NCBI GenBank assembly: GCA_023105745.1
Contig: JALGQZ010000004.1
Span: 41,120,437-41,184,436, forward strand
Reading direction: 5' to 3'
DNA length: 64,000 bases
Source: Austropuccinia psidii
Taxonomy: Eukaryota; Basidiomycota; Pucciniomycetes; Pucciniales; Sphaerophragmiaceae
Position 1 is the stretch's first letter. The number at the start of each line of letters is the position of its first letter. The position numbers and the translations under genes are program-made. The notes beneath the pieces are model-generated. The model was given only the letters and a program-made list of their open reading frames with translations. It did not search any database and had not been told where the DNA came from. Below are positions 50,776-60,985 of the stretch, one piece after another.

Positions 50776-51495
50776 TGTCCCCTGTATACCTCAGAGACCT
50801 TGGCTTCCAAAGGAACCAGCCAGAGGACAGAGAAGGCTTGTCCAGAACCAGAAGACCTGGAAGAGGACACCTTGGACACAGTGGTGGATGGCAAAAAAAT
50901 GAGGGAGATAATATCAACCTTGCCATTCACACTCCAATTCAACAGGAACCTCAAACCAGAGGACTGGAAGGATATGTATCAAGTTCTTCAGCGCCACCAA
51001 CTCCTCAAAGATTTATTTCAATGGAGCATGGACAACAAAAGGTTCAACCTGGCAAGTCACTGGGCAGAACTTGGAGCAAGTTGCCAGAAGATCTGTCTCA
51101 AAGAGATAGACTTCAAATACCTTATGATAATCACCAAACGTTGGAATCCTACCAGGCAGTTCAGACTCCTGGAGGCAAGGGCACAGAGGATAAGGGAGAA
51201 TCAAGCCACTATCAAAGCTATAGAAGAACAGCTAACCCAGACAGGGCCTACTCAGATTCCTTCAGGCTCATGAGGAGAAGGCCAAATCAGCTCTCCAGTG
51301 GCTTCACACCATTCAGAAACCAGAAGATCAGTGGCCAAGAGTCACCATTCTTCACAATTCCAGGAAGTTTCCAGGAGAAGACAAGGAAACAAGGGCAAGA
51401 ACAAAACGTCCTTCAACCAGAGGAGGAAAGAGTCAGACCACATGATCCAGAAGCTGTTAGATTTGGTGAAAGAAGTACACAAGAGCCAGAAGTAG
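50761..51495 (+). pseudogene. Family C upstream gag ORF, overlapping the gag-pol frame
   Basis: Frame 1 is open at 50761-51273 (170 codons, first ATG at about 50899) and again to 51495, with a single TGA at 51271. The product is well structured by composition: DWKDMYQVLQRHQLLKDLF, then FNLASHWAELG, then FRLLEARAQRIRENQATI, a helical, coiled-coil-like protein, ending in a basic tail (SRRRQGNKGKNK). The overlapping frame 0 is low in hydrophobics here. I recall this protein as widespread among rust retrotransposons but know no function. A gag or accessory gag is likely. Confidence 0.5.
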
Positions 51496-52211
51496 TTGTA
51501 AACCACTCTAGAATCAGTAGTCCTAGTAATAGAAACATTACCCCCACTCAGATTGAACACAACATTGTCACACCTGAGAGTAACTTAAACAGTGATGCAC
51601 TGTGGTTACAAATGTCCCAATATGCTGAGCAATCTGCAAAGCAGTTTGCAGAGCTTGAAGCTGGCCATGAGAGGATGAAAAAAACACAAGCCTCCTTGGA
51701 ACAGATAGTTAAGAATCTTCAAGAAGGATATGCTCAATTGAGCAAAGCCTCTGAAGAAACCAACAAGATACTGAATCTAGTCTTTGAAGAACAACACCAC
51801 AGCAAAAGGGACAGGGATTGTCTGGATCAAGACATAAACAAACTGTTTAATGTCTACCATAGCTTGAAGCCCCATCCACAAGGCCAAGTTATGGATAATC
51901 CATATCAACCAGATGCCATGTTGATGAATAAGGCAAGATCTCCATCACAATACCAGGATGGAGATGGCATGTCTTGTTCAGAGAAGGAAGCCTTGAAACA
52001 GCTTCCTGAGGCCTCAAGCTGGCCCAAATTCTCTGGATCAGGAGAATATGATCATATGGAACTCATAGATTATATTGATGGACTCTTCATTGATGTACCA
52101 AGCATACCAGACTACTGGATTACTGCTAGATTGAATACTGCATTTAAAGGTCATGCTAGTATATGGTACACAGAAATGAAAGAAATCCATGGCAGGAGAA
52201 ACTGGCCATAG
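50775..52211 (+). pseudogene. Family C gag, N-terminal portion of the gag-pol frame
   Basis: Frame 0 is open for 478 codons to a TAG at 52209 that replaces a tryptophan codon in a WPWW context. The first 250 residues are disordered and rich in R, S, G and Q. A coiled coil follows around 51600-51850 (RMKKTQASLEQIVKNLQ), and then the gag matrix/capsid-like core (SSWPKFSGSGEYDHMELIDY, RLNTAFKGHASIWYTEM). Upstream it overlaps another ORF in frame 1. The gag shell packages element RNA into particles. Confidence 0.8.
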
Positions 52212-52268
52212 TGGAAGAGTCAAATCAACCAAAAGTACAGTAATGGAGCTTGGATATGGCAGAAGACA

Positions 52269-53615
52269 ATGTCATTTGAAAATGACAAATACTCAGTGGA
52301 CAAAGATCCATATGAGTGGTTTCTTAGACAGTCTAAAAGGCTTAAAGCCATTGATCCTCAGATGAAGACTCAAATGAGGAATCACAAGCTTCTGACACAA
52401 CTGCCAGGAGAACTAGAGCATGCAGTAAAATGCAGATGCAACCAAAATTGCACTCTAGATGACATTGCCAACACCTTACAAGACATAAGGAAAAGGACTA
52501 ATATAGGGAAATTCACCCCATATAAGAGCAGTGGTTTCAAAGAGAAACAACCTTTCAGGGTAGAGTTTAAAGACAAACCCAAAGAAAGAGTGGCAGAAGT
52601 GGCAAAGAAGAGAAATTCTTGTCACAATTGTGGTTCAACAGACCACTATGCCAACAACTGTCCAAAGGCAAAGAAGAAAGTCTATGCCATTGAGAAAGTC
52701 CCAGAGGAAGAATCCCCAACAGAGGATTCTGAATCAGACTCTATGGGTGATGCCATCAGAGAACAATCTGATGATGAACAGGACCCAAGCAAAGAATTTC
52801 TAGTGGAGTACCAAGGGGAAACCCCACTGGAAATTCAGGACATACAGTTGGAAGCAGGCATACCACAAGACACTGCCAACAAAAACTTGTGCAAACATAC
52901 ACAAGATGCCCAAACATTCCTGGTTACACCAACTAAAGGAATGGTCTATATACATGGAACAGCCACAAAGATGACTGTCTGTATTGACAATGCTCAGCAC
53001 CCACTGATCATTGATAGTGGAACACACTGCTCCATAGTGGCCAGAAACTATCTGGATAACCACTTCCCAAACTGGGAAAAGCAGCTCTTGCCCAATAAGG
53101 CAAAGAACTTTAAAAGTGCATCAGGGAAGATAACTTCCATTGGGACAATTATCAAAGAGATAATTATACCCCACAGGAAGGGTAATATCAGACTCAACCC
53201 AGAGTTTTTAGTACTTGATGATGCCCACATCCAAGGGTTTTTACTGGGAAAAGACTACCAGAGGATGTATGGCATAGACATTTACAACAGTAAAAATAGG
53301 CACATCACCATTGGTACTAACAAGGAAAAGAAATTTTCACTTGATATATACCAGATATCTTCTCAAGATCCACTAGAAGAACTTCTGAAGGAATGCAGAG
53401 AGGGACAGTTTAGCACTACCCTCACCAGTAAACACAAACTAAGTTTACTGAAGATGCTGAGAAAGAACAGACCAGCATTTACCATTGGTGAAGAACCATT
53501 AGGCAAGATCAAAGGCCATGATATAGAACTATATCTGGATGTGGAAAGGCCTTATCCACCCATGCTTAGGAGACCTCCTTACCCAGCAAGTCTGGAAACC
53601 AGGAAAGAAATTTAA
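52269..53615 (+). pseudogene. Family C gag C-terminus, zinc knuckle and aspartic protease
   Basis: Same frame as the preceding piece. The capsid end (PYEWFLRQSKRLKAIDPQ) leads to a CCHC zinc knuckle CHNCGSTDHYANNC at 52620-52661, which binds RNA, then an acidic spacer and a retropepsin with IIDSGTHCS, whose catalytic Asp is at 53013, and the flap/second half (FLLGKDYQRMYGI). The pre-RT linker ends at a TAA (53613) that replaces a glutamate codon. The protease matures the polyprotein. Apart from the terminal stop this part is intact. Confidence 0.88.
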
Positions 53616-53639
53616 AAACATATCAATGAACTCCTGGAC

Positions 53640-54407
53640 ATGGAAGTCATCAGGAAGATTGGACACAATGAAATAGTGGAAATAACCACTCCTGTCCTAA
53701 TCACCTGGCATTATGGCAAGTCTAGATTGTGTGGAGACTTCAGAGCTCTGAATAACTACACAAAAGCAGACAGTTACCCTATACCCAGGATACCTCATGC
53801 CTTGGATAAACTGGCAAAAGCCAAATACATAACCAAAATGGACTGTATGAAAGGCTTCCACCAGAATGGAGTTAAACCAAACTCCATGAAATTATTAAGA
53901 ATAATATGCCATATGGGCATATATGAGTATACCAGGATGCCATTTGGCATTAAAAATGCACCAGCCCACTTCCAAAGGATGATGGACACAATATTTCAAG
54001 AAGAAATATTATAAGGCTGGATGGTAGTATATATTGATTATATCATTATATACTCAGAGACATAGGAAGACCATGTAAAATATATAGACAGAGTGCTAAG
54101 TAAATGTACACCCATCAATCTGAAAATTTCACTAAAAAAGTGTAATTTTGGCCAACAAGAGCTACTAGCTCTAGGAAATAAAGTCTCAGGTCTTAGTCTG
54201 GCAGTTGACCAGAATAAAATAGCAGCAGTACTGCAAAAGCCAGTACCAAAAAGCATCAAAGAGATGCAATCCTTCCTTGGGTTTTTTAGCTACTATAGAA
54301 ACCACATCAAAAACTTTGCACACATAACTAGTAGATTATACAAGTTATGTTCAAAAGATGTAGTTTTTGAAATAACCAAGGAAAGGGGGATGCATATGAG
54401 AGGATAA
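53640..54407 (+). pseudogene. Family C reverse transcriptase
   Basis: Ty3-type RT in frame 0: TPVLITW, SRLCGDFRALNNYTKADSYP, the first catalytic Asp in TKMDCMKGFHQ, YTRMPFGIKNAPAHFQ, and the active-site box at 54030-54041 reading YIDY instead of YIDD. Lesions are TAA 54012, TAG 54063 (a tryptophan codon changed) and a frameshift near 54390. The thumb ([20 protein letters not shown]) is intact. The enzyme copies element RNA into DNA; this copy is dead on at least three counts. Confidence 0.9.
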
Positions 54408-54430
54408 AACATGAACTCACAAATTCACCT

Positions 54431-54940
54431 GTGCTCATCTTGCCTGACTTTGAACTACCATTAAAGTTATACATAGATGCAGCATGTAGCCAAGGCTTAG
54501 GAGCAGCCCTTCACCAAAGACAAATTGTGGATGGTGAACCAAGAGAGGGTGTAATATGTTACATCTCTAGGAAACTGAAAGATTCAGAAGCCAGGTATGG
54601 GGCTACCCAGATTGAATGTCTATGTCTAGTCTGGGCTCTGGAGAAACTCCATTATTATTTGGAGGGTGCAGTCTTTGAAGTCTACACAGACTGCACAGCA
54701 TTGAAGTCTTTACTAAACATGAAGACTACAAATAGACACATGCTGAGATGGCAAATAGCTATCCAGGAGTATAGAGGTAACATGACCATCATATACAAAG
54801 AGGGTAAAAGTCATACCAATTCAGATGGCCTCAGCAGATGGCCACTGGACAATGTCAAAAGCAATCCAGCTTATGACCCTGAAGTTGCAGCCAAGATCCC
54901 TATCCATTTCATGGAAATAGATAGAAGGAAGAACTTCTGA
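54431..54940 (+). pseudogene. Family C RNase H
   Basis: Frame 2, after the frameshift. Typical Ty3 RNase [18 protein letters not shown] (first Asp), [19 protein letters not shown] (Glu), [12 protein letters not shown] (Asp) and [12 protein letters not shown] (late Asp region). It ends at a TGA (54938) in the linker toward integrase. The frame can be followed on to about 55185 before another frameshift. It removes the RNA strand during reverse transcription. Confidence 0.9.
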
Positions 54941-55245
54941 TTTTCTGAATGGGCACCAGAACATGGTACCCTTGACAGTGAGAACATTGCTTCAGAGGGA
55001 ACAGAAACTCCCATACTGGGGATAAGCTCCTCAGAACTGCAAAATGAATTTTTCAATGCAGTACTGAAGTCTTATGCAAAACACAAAAAGTGTGGCATAT
55101 TACTACAACTCCTTCAGCAAAAGTACAGGAGTCCAGAACTGGAATCCCAGCTGGAAGAACCCTGGTTGAGGGCCTATAAGATAACAAGTTCTTCCTTATA
55201 GATGGCCTACTCTACCACAGAGAAAAACACACAAGTGCACTCACA

Positions 55246-55962
55246 GTGGTAGACAGAGACCACATCTTTCTGATCCTACAGGAATGTCATGACTGCCCCT
55301 ATATGGGACACATGAGTGACGACAGGACCAAAGAGAGGGTAGCAAGCACAGCTTGGTGGCCAAAGTGGGAACAAGAGTTGGGAGAATACATCAACACTTG
55401 TGAAAGATTCCAAAAGGCAAATAGGAAACATGGGAAGAAGTATGGGTTACTTCAACATATAGAAGAACCCAAACACCCATGGGAAACCATCAACATGGAC
55501 TGGGTTACAGGACTTGTCCCAGGAGGCAAAGAAAACTAAAATTCCTGCTTGATCATAGTTGATAGGTTCAGCAAGAGCATGAGGTGTCTACCATGCCACA
55601 AAGAGGACACAGCCATGGATACTGCCGTGTTATTTTGGAATAACCTCATATCTACCTGTGGAGTCCCTAAAATCATCATTAGTGATAGGGACCCAAAATT
55701 CACATCTGAATTTTGGACCAACTTGTATGACATGCTTGGCACCAAGCTTTCTTTTTCCACAGCTTACCATCCCCAAACAGATGGCCTAGCTGAGAGGATG
55801 ATCCAGACTATGGAAGACATCCTTAGAAGGTTCTGTGCCTATGGCATGGAACACAAGGACCATGAAGGATACACCCATGACTGGGTTACCCTTCTACCAG
55901 CTATTCAACTGGCTTATAATACAAGTCAGCACTCTACCACAGGAAAACACCTGCAGTGGTAG
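55246..55962 (+). pseudogene. Family C integrase, zinc-binding and catalytic domains
   Basis: Frame 1. The HHCC finger region (HDCPYMGHMSDDRTKERV ... INTCERF) has lost its second cysteine to phenylalanine. The catalytic core holds INMDWVTGLVPG (Asp), [13 protein letters not shown] (Asp) and [19 protein letters not shown] (Glu). A TAA at 55537 interrupts, and a frameshift near 55950 moves the C-terminus to frame 0. It inserts element DNA into the host chromosome. Confidence 0.9.
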
Positions 55963-56612
55963 AGAAAGGGTGGAATCCCTTGTTGCCTGTGGATCACTTA
56001 AAGAAAAATCTTCTGACTATCCACCCCACAGCCAAAGACTGCCACGAAATTTGGAAGAGGGCTTGTGACACAGCTGCAAAACGCATAGCTGAGGCAAAAG
56101 AATATAATAAACAGAGGTGGGACAAGACACACATGGAACCTGACTTTAAGGAAGGGGACCAGGTGCTAGTGTCTACACTGAACTTTAATAATCTTAAAGG
56201 ACCCAAGAAGATGAGGGACTCATTTGTAGGGCCTTTCACTATCATTAGGTTGATAGGAAAGAATGCAGTGGAAGTCAAACTTACAGAGGAATTTTCCACA
56301 AAGCACCCAGTCTTCCCAGTAAGTTTGGTCAAACCCTACTTCCAAACAGAGGAGGATAAATTCCCCTCCAGGAAGAGGAACCCCACACCACCTGATATAG
56401 TGGAAGTGGAGGACTCCCCAGGACCTGTGAGTAAGATCGTCAGGGCCAGGAAGATCAGACTCAATGGAAAGGATCAGAGACAATACTTAGTCAGATTCAA
56501 GCACCAAACAGCTGATAAAGACAAATGGGTAGCAGAAGATGCCATACCAGATGGGAACCTTCATCTAAGGAGATTCAGGGCCTCTAGGAGGACTGAACAG
56601 TCTCATCAATGA
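55956..56612 (+). pseudogene. Family C integrase C-terminus with chromodomain-like segment
   Basis: Frame 0. The GPY/F-type region is seen as MRDSFVGPFTIIRLIGKN, followed by HPVFPVSLVKPY. The last 60 residues (KIRLNGKDQRQYLVRFKHQ, DKWVAEDAI) have the chromodomain pattern of an aromatic-rich strand pair and a terminal helix. In chromoviruses this segment directs integration to marked chromatin. It ends 24 bp before the 3' LTR, with the polypurine tract between. Confidence 0.85.
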
Positions 56613-56624
56613 TGAGCCTTTTTT

Positions 56625-56636
56625 AGAGGGAGGGTA
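56625..56636 (+). promoter_or_regulatory. Polypurine tract of the Ty3 element
   Basis: AGAGGGAGGGTA directly before the 3' LTR; primes plus-strand DNA. Confidence 0.85.
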
Positions 56637-58059
56637 TGTCAGCCTGTGACTCAAAACCAGAGCACAAGCATGACAGCCAAAATACCATAAACCAATGGTA
56701 TACCCAAGATACCACCAAAACATGGAGCTGAGCCAAATCAGCTCAAAAGGTATGAAAAGAAAGAGGAAACTCACCTCTTTCTGAAAATATAAGTCCTATC
56801 ACCATAGGACAAAGAATAACAAAGTTATTCCTGCTCAAAGTTATTGCTGAGCATAAACCTTAATTTTCACCTCTCATCTAAAATCTAGAAGGAGAGGCTT
56901 AACCCCATCAAATGGGTACTTAAAATGAAGCTCTAAGCCAGGGCTATCCAATGGTACCAGCCAAACTGAGCTAGCACCAATATTACTGGAGTTATGGTCA
57001 ATTTCAGGCCAAATAAGGGTGAACAAAACATTCACCTCTCATCTAACTTCTACAGTTTTGGTGTGAGATACTTGAAGTGGGGTCATTTTGGAAAGAGCAC
57101 AATCAGGGATATCTGATGGTGTCATTCCCTTCCCCATATTTCAACTACAGCAGAAGTTATGGGGCAAACAAGCTCAATACAGCTTTTTGCCTAAATCATG
57201 CATATTTACAAAAGTCTTGTACATGGCATAACTTTGCCATATTTAATGATAACCATATCAAAAAAGGTACCATTGTGTAGAACACATACAGGGCTACACA
57301 CTGGTTCAGTTTTGAGATTGATATCTCAAGAACTGACAAAGGTATGGCTGTTTTAAGGTCAAAATCCCACATTCTGACCAATACAGCCTTACCATGGGAT
57401 AATATCCCATAACCATGAATATGAGGTGTCAAATAGACAAAGAAGCTTGTTTTTACTTCCATACCTCATATTTCAGTCAATAATGGGGTCCCATACAGCT
57501 TCTGTACAGCATTCTATGCGTCATACACGTCAGAGTCAGGCTGTGAGGTCCCCAGATGAAAATTTTCACCCTGTATTGGTGAAAACTGCCCAGATGTGGT
57601 TTCAAAACCACATCTGAGCCCAATACAGGTTATACAGGCTGTTTGAAAACCACAAGCCAGTACTAGAGAGTGAAAAAATCTTCACTTCCTCTACGTGGAA
57701 AGGTCTAGCACCCTTTCCACCCCATTTCAGGATAAAAAGGAGGCTTTTCACAGCCAGAATTGTCTCCTCATCCTGCTCTTGAATAACCTATGTAGTAAAC
57801 TGTCAAAAACAGTTTTACTCTTGGTTAATAATCAAGTATAATTATAAATCTTAATTATTGTAACCCAACAGATAAAGCTGCACCCAGGGCTTTCAACAGC
57901 GCTCACCACCACTATATTATATATAGTAAAGCCCTTTTAATCTTAAATTAAATCATCTTCAACCCTTATAATTCTTTTTTAAACCATTTTACCGTGTCAC
58001 AAACATAGTTAAAGTTGTACTTAGCCTATTTACACCTTTATCATAGTTTCATCCTGACA
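56637..58059 (+). repeat. Family C 3' LTR
   Basis: 1423 bp, alignable over its whole length to the 5' LTR with about 60 substitutions and few 1-bp indels. It has five CpG sites by count. Confidence 0.95.
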
Positions 58060-58064
58060 TTCCT

Positions 58065-59079
58065 TGACTGGGAGATGATATAATGATGTTTGAAATGAAG
58101 CTCTAAAAATAATCCATTTTTCTTGAATTCATTACTGTTTTATTTTTTGAAGCTAATTTCATAATCAATTGAGAATTTTCTTTTTGATAATTCTGTCCCA
58201 CTGATACCATAAACAATTTTACTAATTGTTGTAAATCTCAAGGCTCATTCTTGTTGGAACAATTAAGTTTAGAAGATATTGAATTAAACAAGGATTCTGT
58301 AGTAATTCCATGGAAAAATGGTGAAAGGACCTGTACTATTTGACTCTTTCATTCAGAAGACAAAGGGATACCCATACTTCTGTATTGATCAAATATAGTA
58401 AATAATCTAAATAAAAACTCACTATAGTTTAAACATTATTCAGATGAATATATATGAAAATGTTCAATGAAAATATTAAGATGAATTAATCTGATAAAAT
58501 TTCTCAAGTTGTTTTGGAATTAAATATATGTTAATTTGGGAGAAGATTTGTTTTGAATAATTTTGAAAAATTCTCATGTTGTTTTTTTGTTATATAAAGA
58601 AATGAAAAGAACCCTTAGCCAGGGTTATAAAATCAAAATTATTAGGGTAATTGGTGAATAGTACTTTCTTTCATATATAAATGAAAAATTTATCAAGACC
58701 TTTACTCCAATAAGTAAAGGTTGTACCATTGGATTTAATTTTCAGAATTTTAGAAACAAATTTAGAAGGGTTTTTTTAGAAAAGACAGAAAATAAGGAGA
58801 AGTAATATTGAAACTTAACATATAAGATTGTTTTTTCTTTTTTTGTACTTATGATTACATTATTTCAATAGGATCAATGGATGAAAGTATCTGTATACTA
58901 TCAATAGGATCAGGATAGGCTGATGTTTATTGAGAAGGAGAAGCATATTTAGGAAGAGAGTCCTCTTCAATGGAATCACTATCTGAGGAATCAGAATTTT
59001 TAACAAAAAGAACTTTTCACTATGAAGTGGAATTCACACAAAGATATCACTTGAATTACCTATGGTCCAGCTTTTGAAC
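58065..59079 (-). pseudogene. Copia D 5' region and gag remnant
   Basis: The minus strand from 59079 leftward gives an untranslated leader and then, near 59020-58870, an acidic serine-rich stretch (NSDSSDSDSIEEDSLPKY) that is broken soon after. It is the continuation of the copia element beyond the Ty3 insertion: the host copia sequence stops at the TTCCT before 48424 and restarts after 58059. Family call rests on position. Confidence 0.5.
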
Positions 59080-59269
59080 TGTTATTACTTATTTCTTTTT
59101 TTTAACAATGAATTTAATTTTCACTCCATTGAGTTTTTCATCATGCAATTATTAAGGCTTTTATAGTAGTATTCACAAAGAGGGGTTTTTAACCAGATTA
59201 TGTTTCTTGTGGAAATTTGTTAGTTTTTCCAGTTGAAAATGATATTTCTTTATTCTTTACTTATTTTTA
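59080..59269 (-). repeat. Copia D 5' LTR
   Basis: Plus-strand start TGTTATTACTTATTTC; on the minus strand this is the LTR end AATAACA, followed by the leader. The right boundary is uncertain by a few bases. Confidence 0.7.
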
Positions 59270-60985
59270 ATTAAAACTCAATAATTTGAAGAATTTTAAA
59301 TTAACTCTATGAGGTGTTCATATGGAGAATAGTTCAACAAATTATCATCAATAATATATAAAATAATCGTGAAAGTTTTCATGTTTTGCATTTTCATGTC
59401 AAAATGATGATATTGTGAAAAATCCTGTGTTGAATATACACTAAGAATAGTGTTTTGCATGTTTATGGCGCTTGAATGACTGTATTCTTGAATAAAGGCT
59501 TGTTAAACCCATAGTGGATATCAGTCTTGAATACTGAATTAATATTTTTGACATGAAAATAGCTAAGGGTGACAAAAGACACCAAAGAGAGCCAGGGTTC
59601 CTAACTATAGGTGTGACCATCTACAAAACTTGGATCCATGGCCTATCATGGCCAAATTGGTCTATTAGAATCTTTTGGGAACCTTGTTACAAATCTAATA
59701 TCACATCAAGTCATGTAAAGATAGCAAATGAGCTGCTTTTTTGAGGTGACAATGAGGTAATGAGCCTCTCTGACTCCTGTAACCATGTCCATTCTTCATT
59801 GATTTCCATTTATAAACCTGTAAAGAGTAATTAAAACCCTTTTGGGACTAATATCCATTAAACTACCTCCTAGAAACCAGCTGTCTCTATGCTATTTGTC
59901 TATACCACATAGAAAATGAGGTAAAACTTCAAAAATTCATTCAAAATACAATTTTTTATGAAGCTTTCTGAATGTTTTAGGACCAATGGAGAAAGGGGTA
60001 ATTAAAATTATAGCCAGAAATGAGATTGAATTCATAATTCAACTTAAAAGCTTTACTTAAAGTCCATTTCTGATGATTTGACATGAAAAACTGAATCTTC
60101 AAAATTTACAGAAATTACAGCCTTTTATGAAATTGACAATCAAATTTATGAATCTGAGAGAAAAAATATCTTCAAATGAAAGAATATTTACAACATTAAA
60201 TACCTTATTTCTCAACCATAGATGGGTTGTTAGCCATGTAAAATGATTTAATTAAGTAATTATGACATCCTTAGATGACTACAAGTAATGCGATCAATCA
60301 ACAAATTGATGTAGTTGATTTCTCACTCACTTTTGTTTTGTATTTCTCCATGGAATTCCTCTGTGAGCTGTTTTATATTTAAAAGAAGCATACTAGTTCT
60401 GTTTTTCTAGATAAAATCTTATCATTCATTTTAATCATTACTACTGTCAGTAAGTATTAATTAAAATCATTCATAAAGATGTTTCATTTTGAAAAATTAA
60501 TCCAAAAGATTCAAAATCAAAAAATAATAATATATACAATAGTGTTTAAGTATGAAGCTTTGTATTACTGCTTTAAGTAAACTTTTGATCCTTAAAATAC
60601 ACAAATAATCCACCAAATTACTCTACCAGGTCATTTCAATATATTTTTTCAGTAATAGTGAGTGATTTATTAAATTAAAAACTTTCTCTCTAAGCTTTGT
60701 AGTTTTATTAAAGAATTCAGAACAATTATTCTTGCAAAAGATAATTATTGATTAAAATAATTCTATAAGAAGTGTTATCATTAATTGTCTTGTAATCAAT
60801 TCTAGTAGAAAATTACTACTTACTGTTATAATCACTAGTAGTTTATAATAAGGAAAGGAAATTTTTAAGAAATTTAATTCTTAATTTGTGGTTATAATAA
60901 ATTTATCTCTTATATTTCATAAAATAATTAATAGTACTCTTGATTAATAGTAATATTATCAAGAGTTTTGTAGACAAATCTTACA

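Larger units (their letters stand above)
48424..58059 (+). mobile_element. Complete Ty3/gypsy chromovirus-type retrotransposon, family C, 9636 bp
   Basis: LTRs lie at 48424-49847 and 56637-58059, both TGTCAGCC...CCTGACA. The target duplication TTCCT is at 48419-48423 and 58060-58064. A purine-rich AGAGGGAGGGTA precedes the 3' LTR. The interior encodes gag, protease, RT, RNase H, integrase and a C-terminal chromodomain-like segment, in Ty3 order. About 60 mismatches between LTRs by eye (around 96% identity) imply a moderately old insertion. Internal stops and frameshifts mean this copy cannot make its own proteins. It is inserted in the copia element. Confidence 0.95.
45113..59269 (-). mobile_element. 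Ty1/copia retrotransposon D, split by the Ty3 element
   Basis: Short LTRs of about 190 bp lie at 45113-45305 and 59080-59269, about 85% alike by eye. Just inside the left one the minus strand reads TTGAGGGAGAG, the polypurine tract. Gag remnants lie to the right, and integrase, RT and RNase H to the left, in copia order. Without the 9.6 kb Ty3 insert the element is about 4.5 kb, a normal copia length. All frames are broken. It sits within an LTR-B copy; TSDs are not recognisable. Confidence 0.85.
44932..60985 (-). repeat. LTR of family B, copy 4, split by a copia element
   Basis: The left part, 44932-45112, starts about 27 bp inside the family end (AACCCAAATAAGGC). The right part, about 59270-60985, ends AAATCTTACA. 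Together they make about 1.9 kb, the family length. The copia element lies between them. No clean duplication is visible at either end, and the left end is an inverted junction with another LTR-B fragment. Confidence 0.75.
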
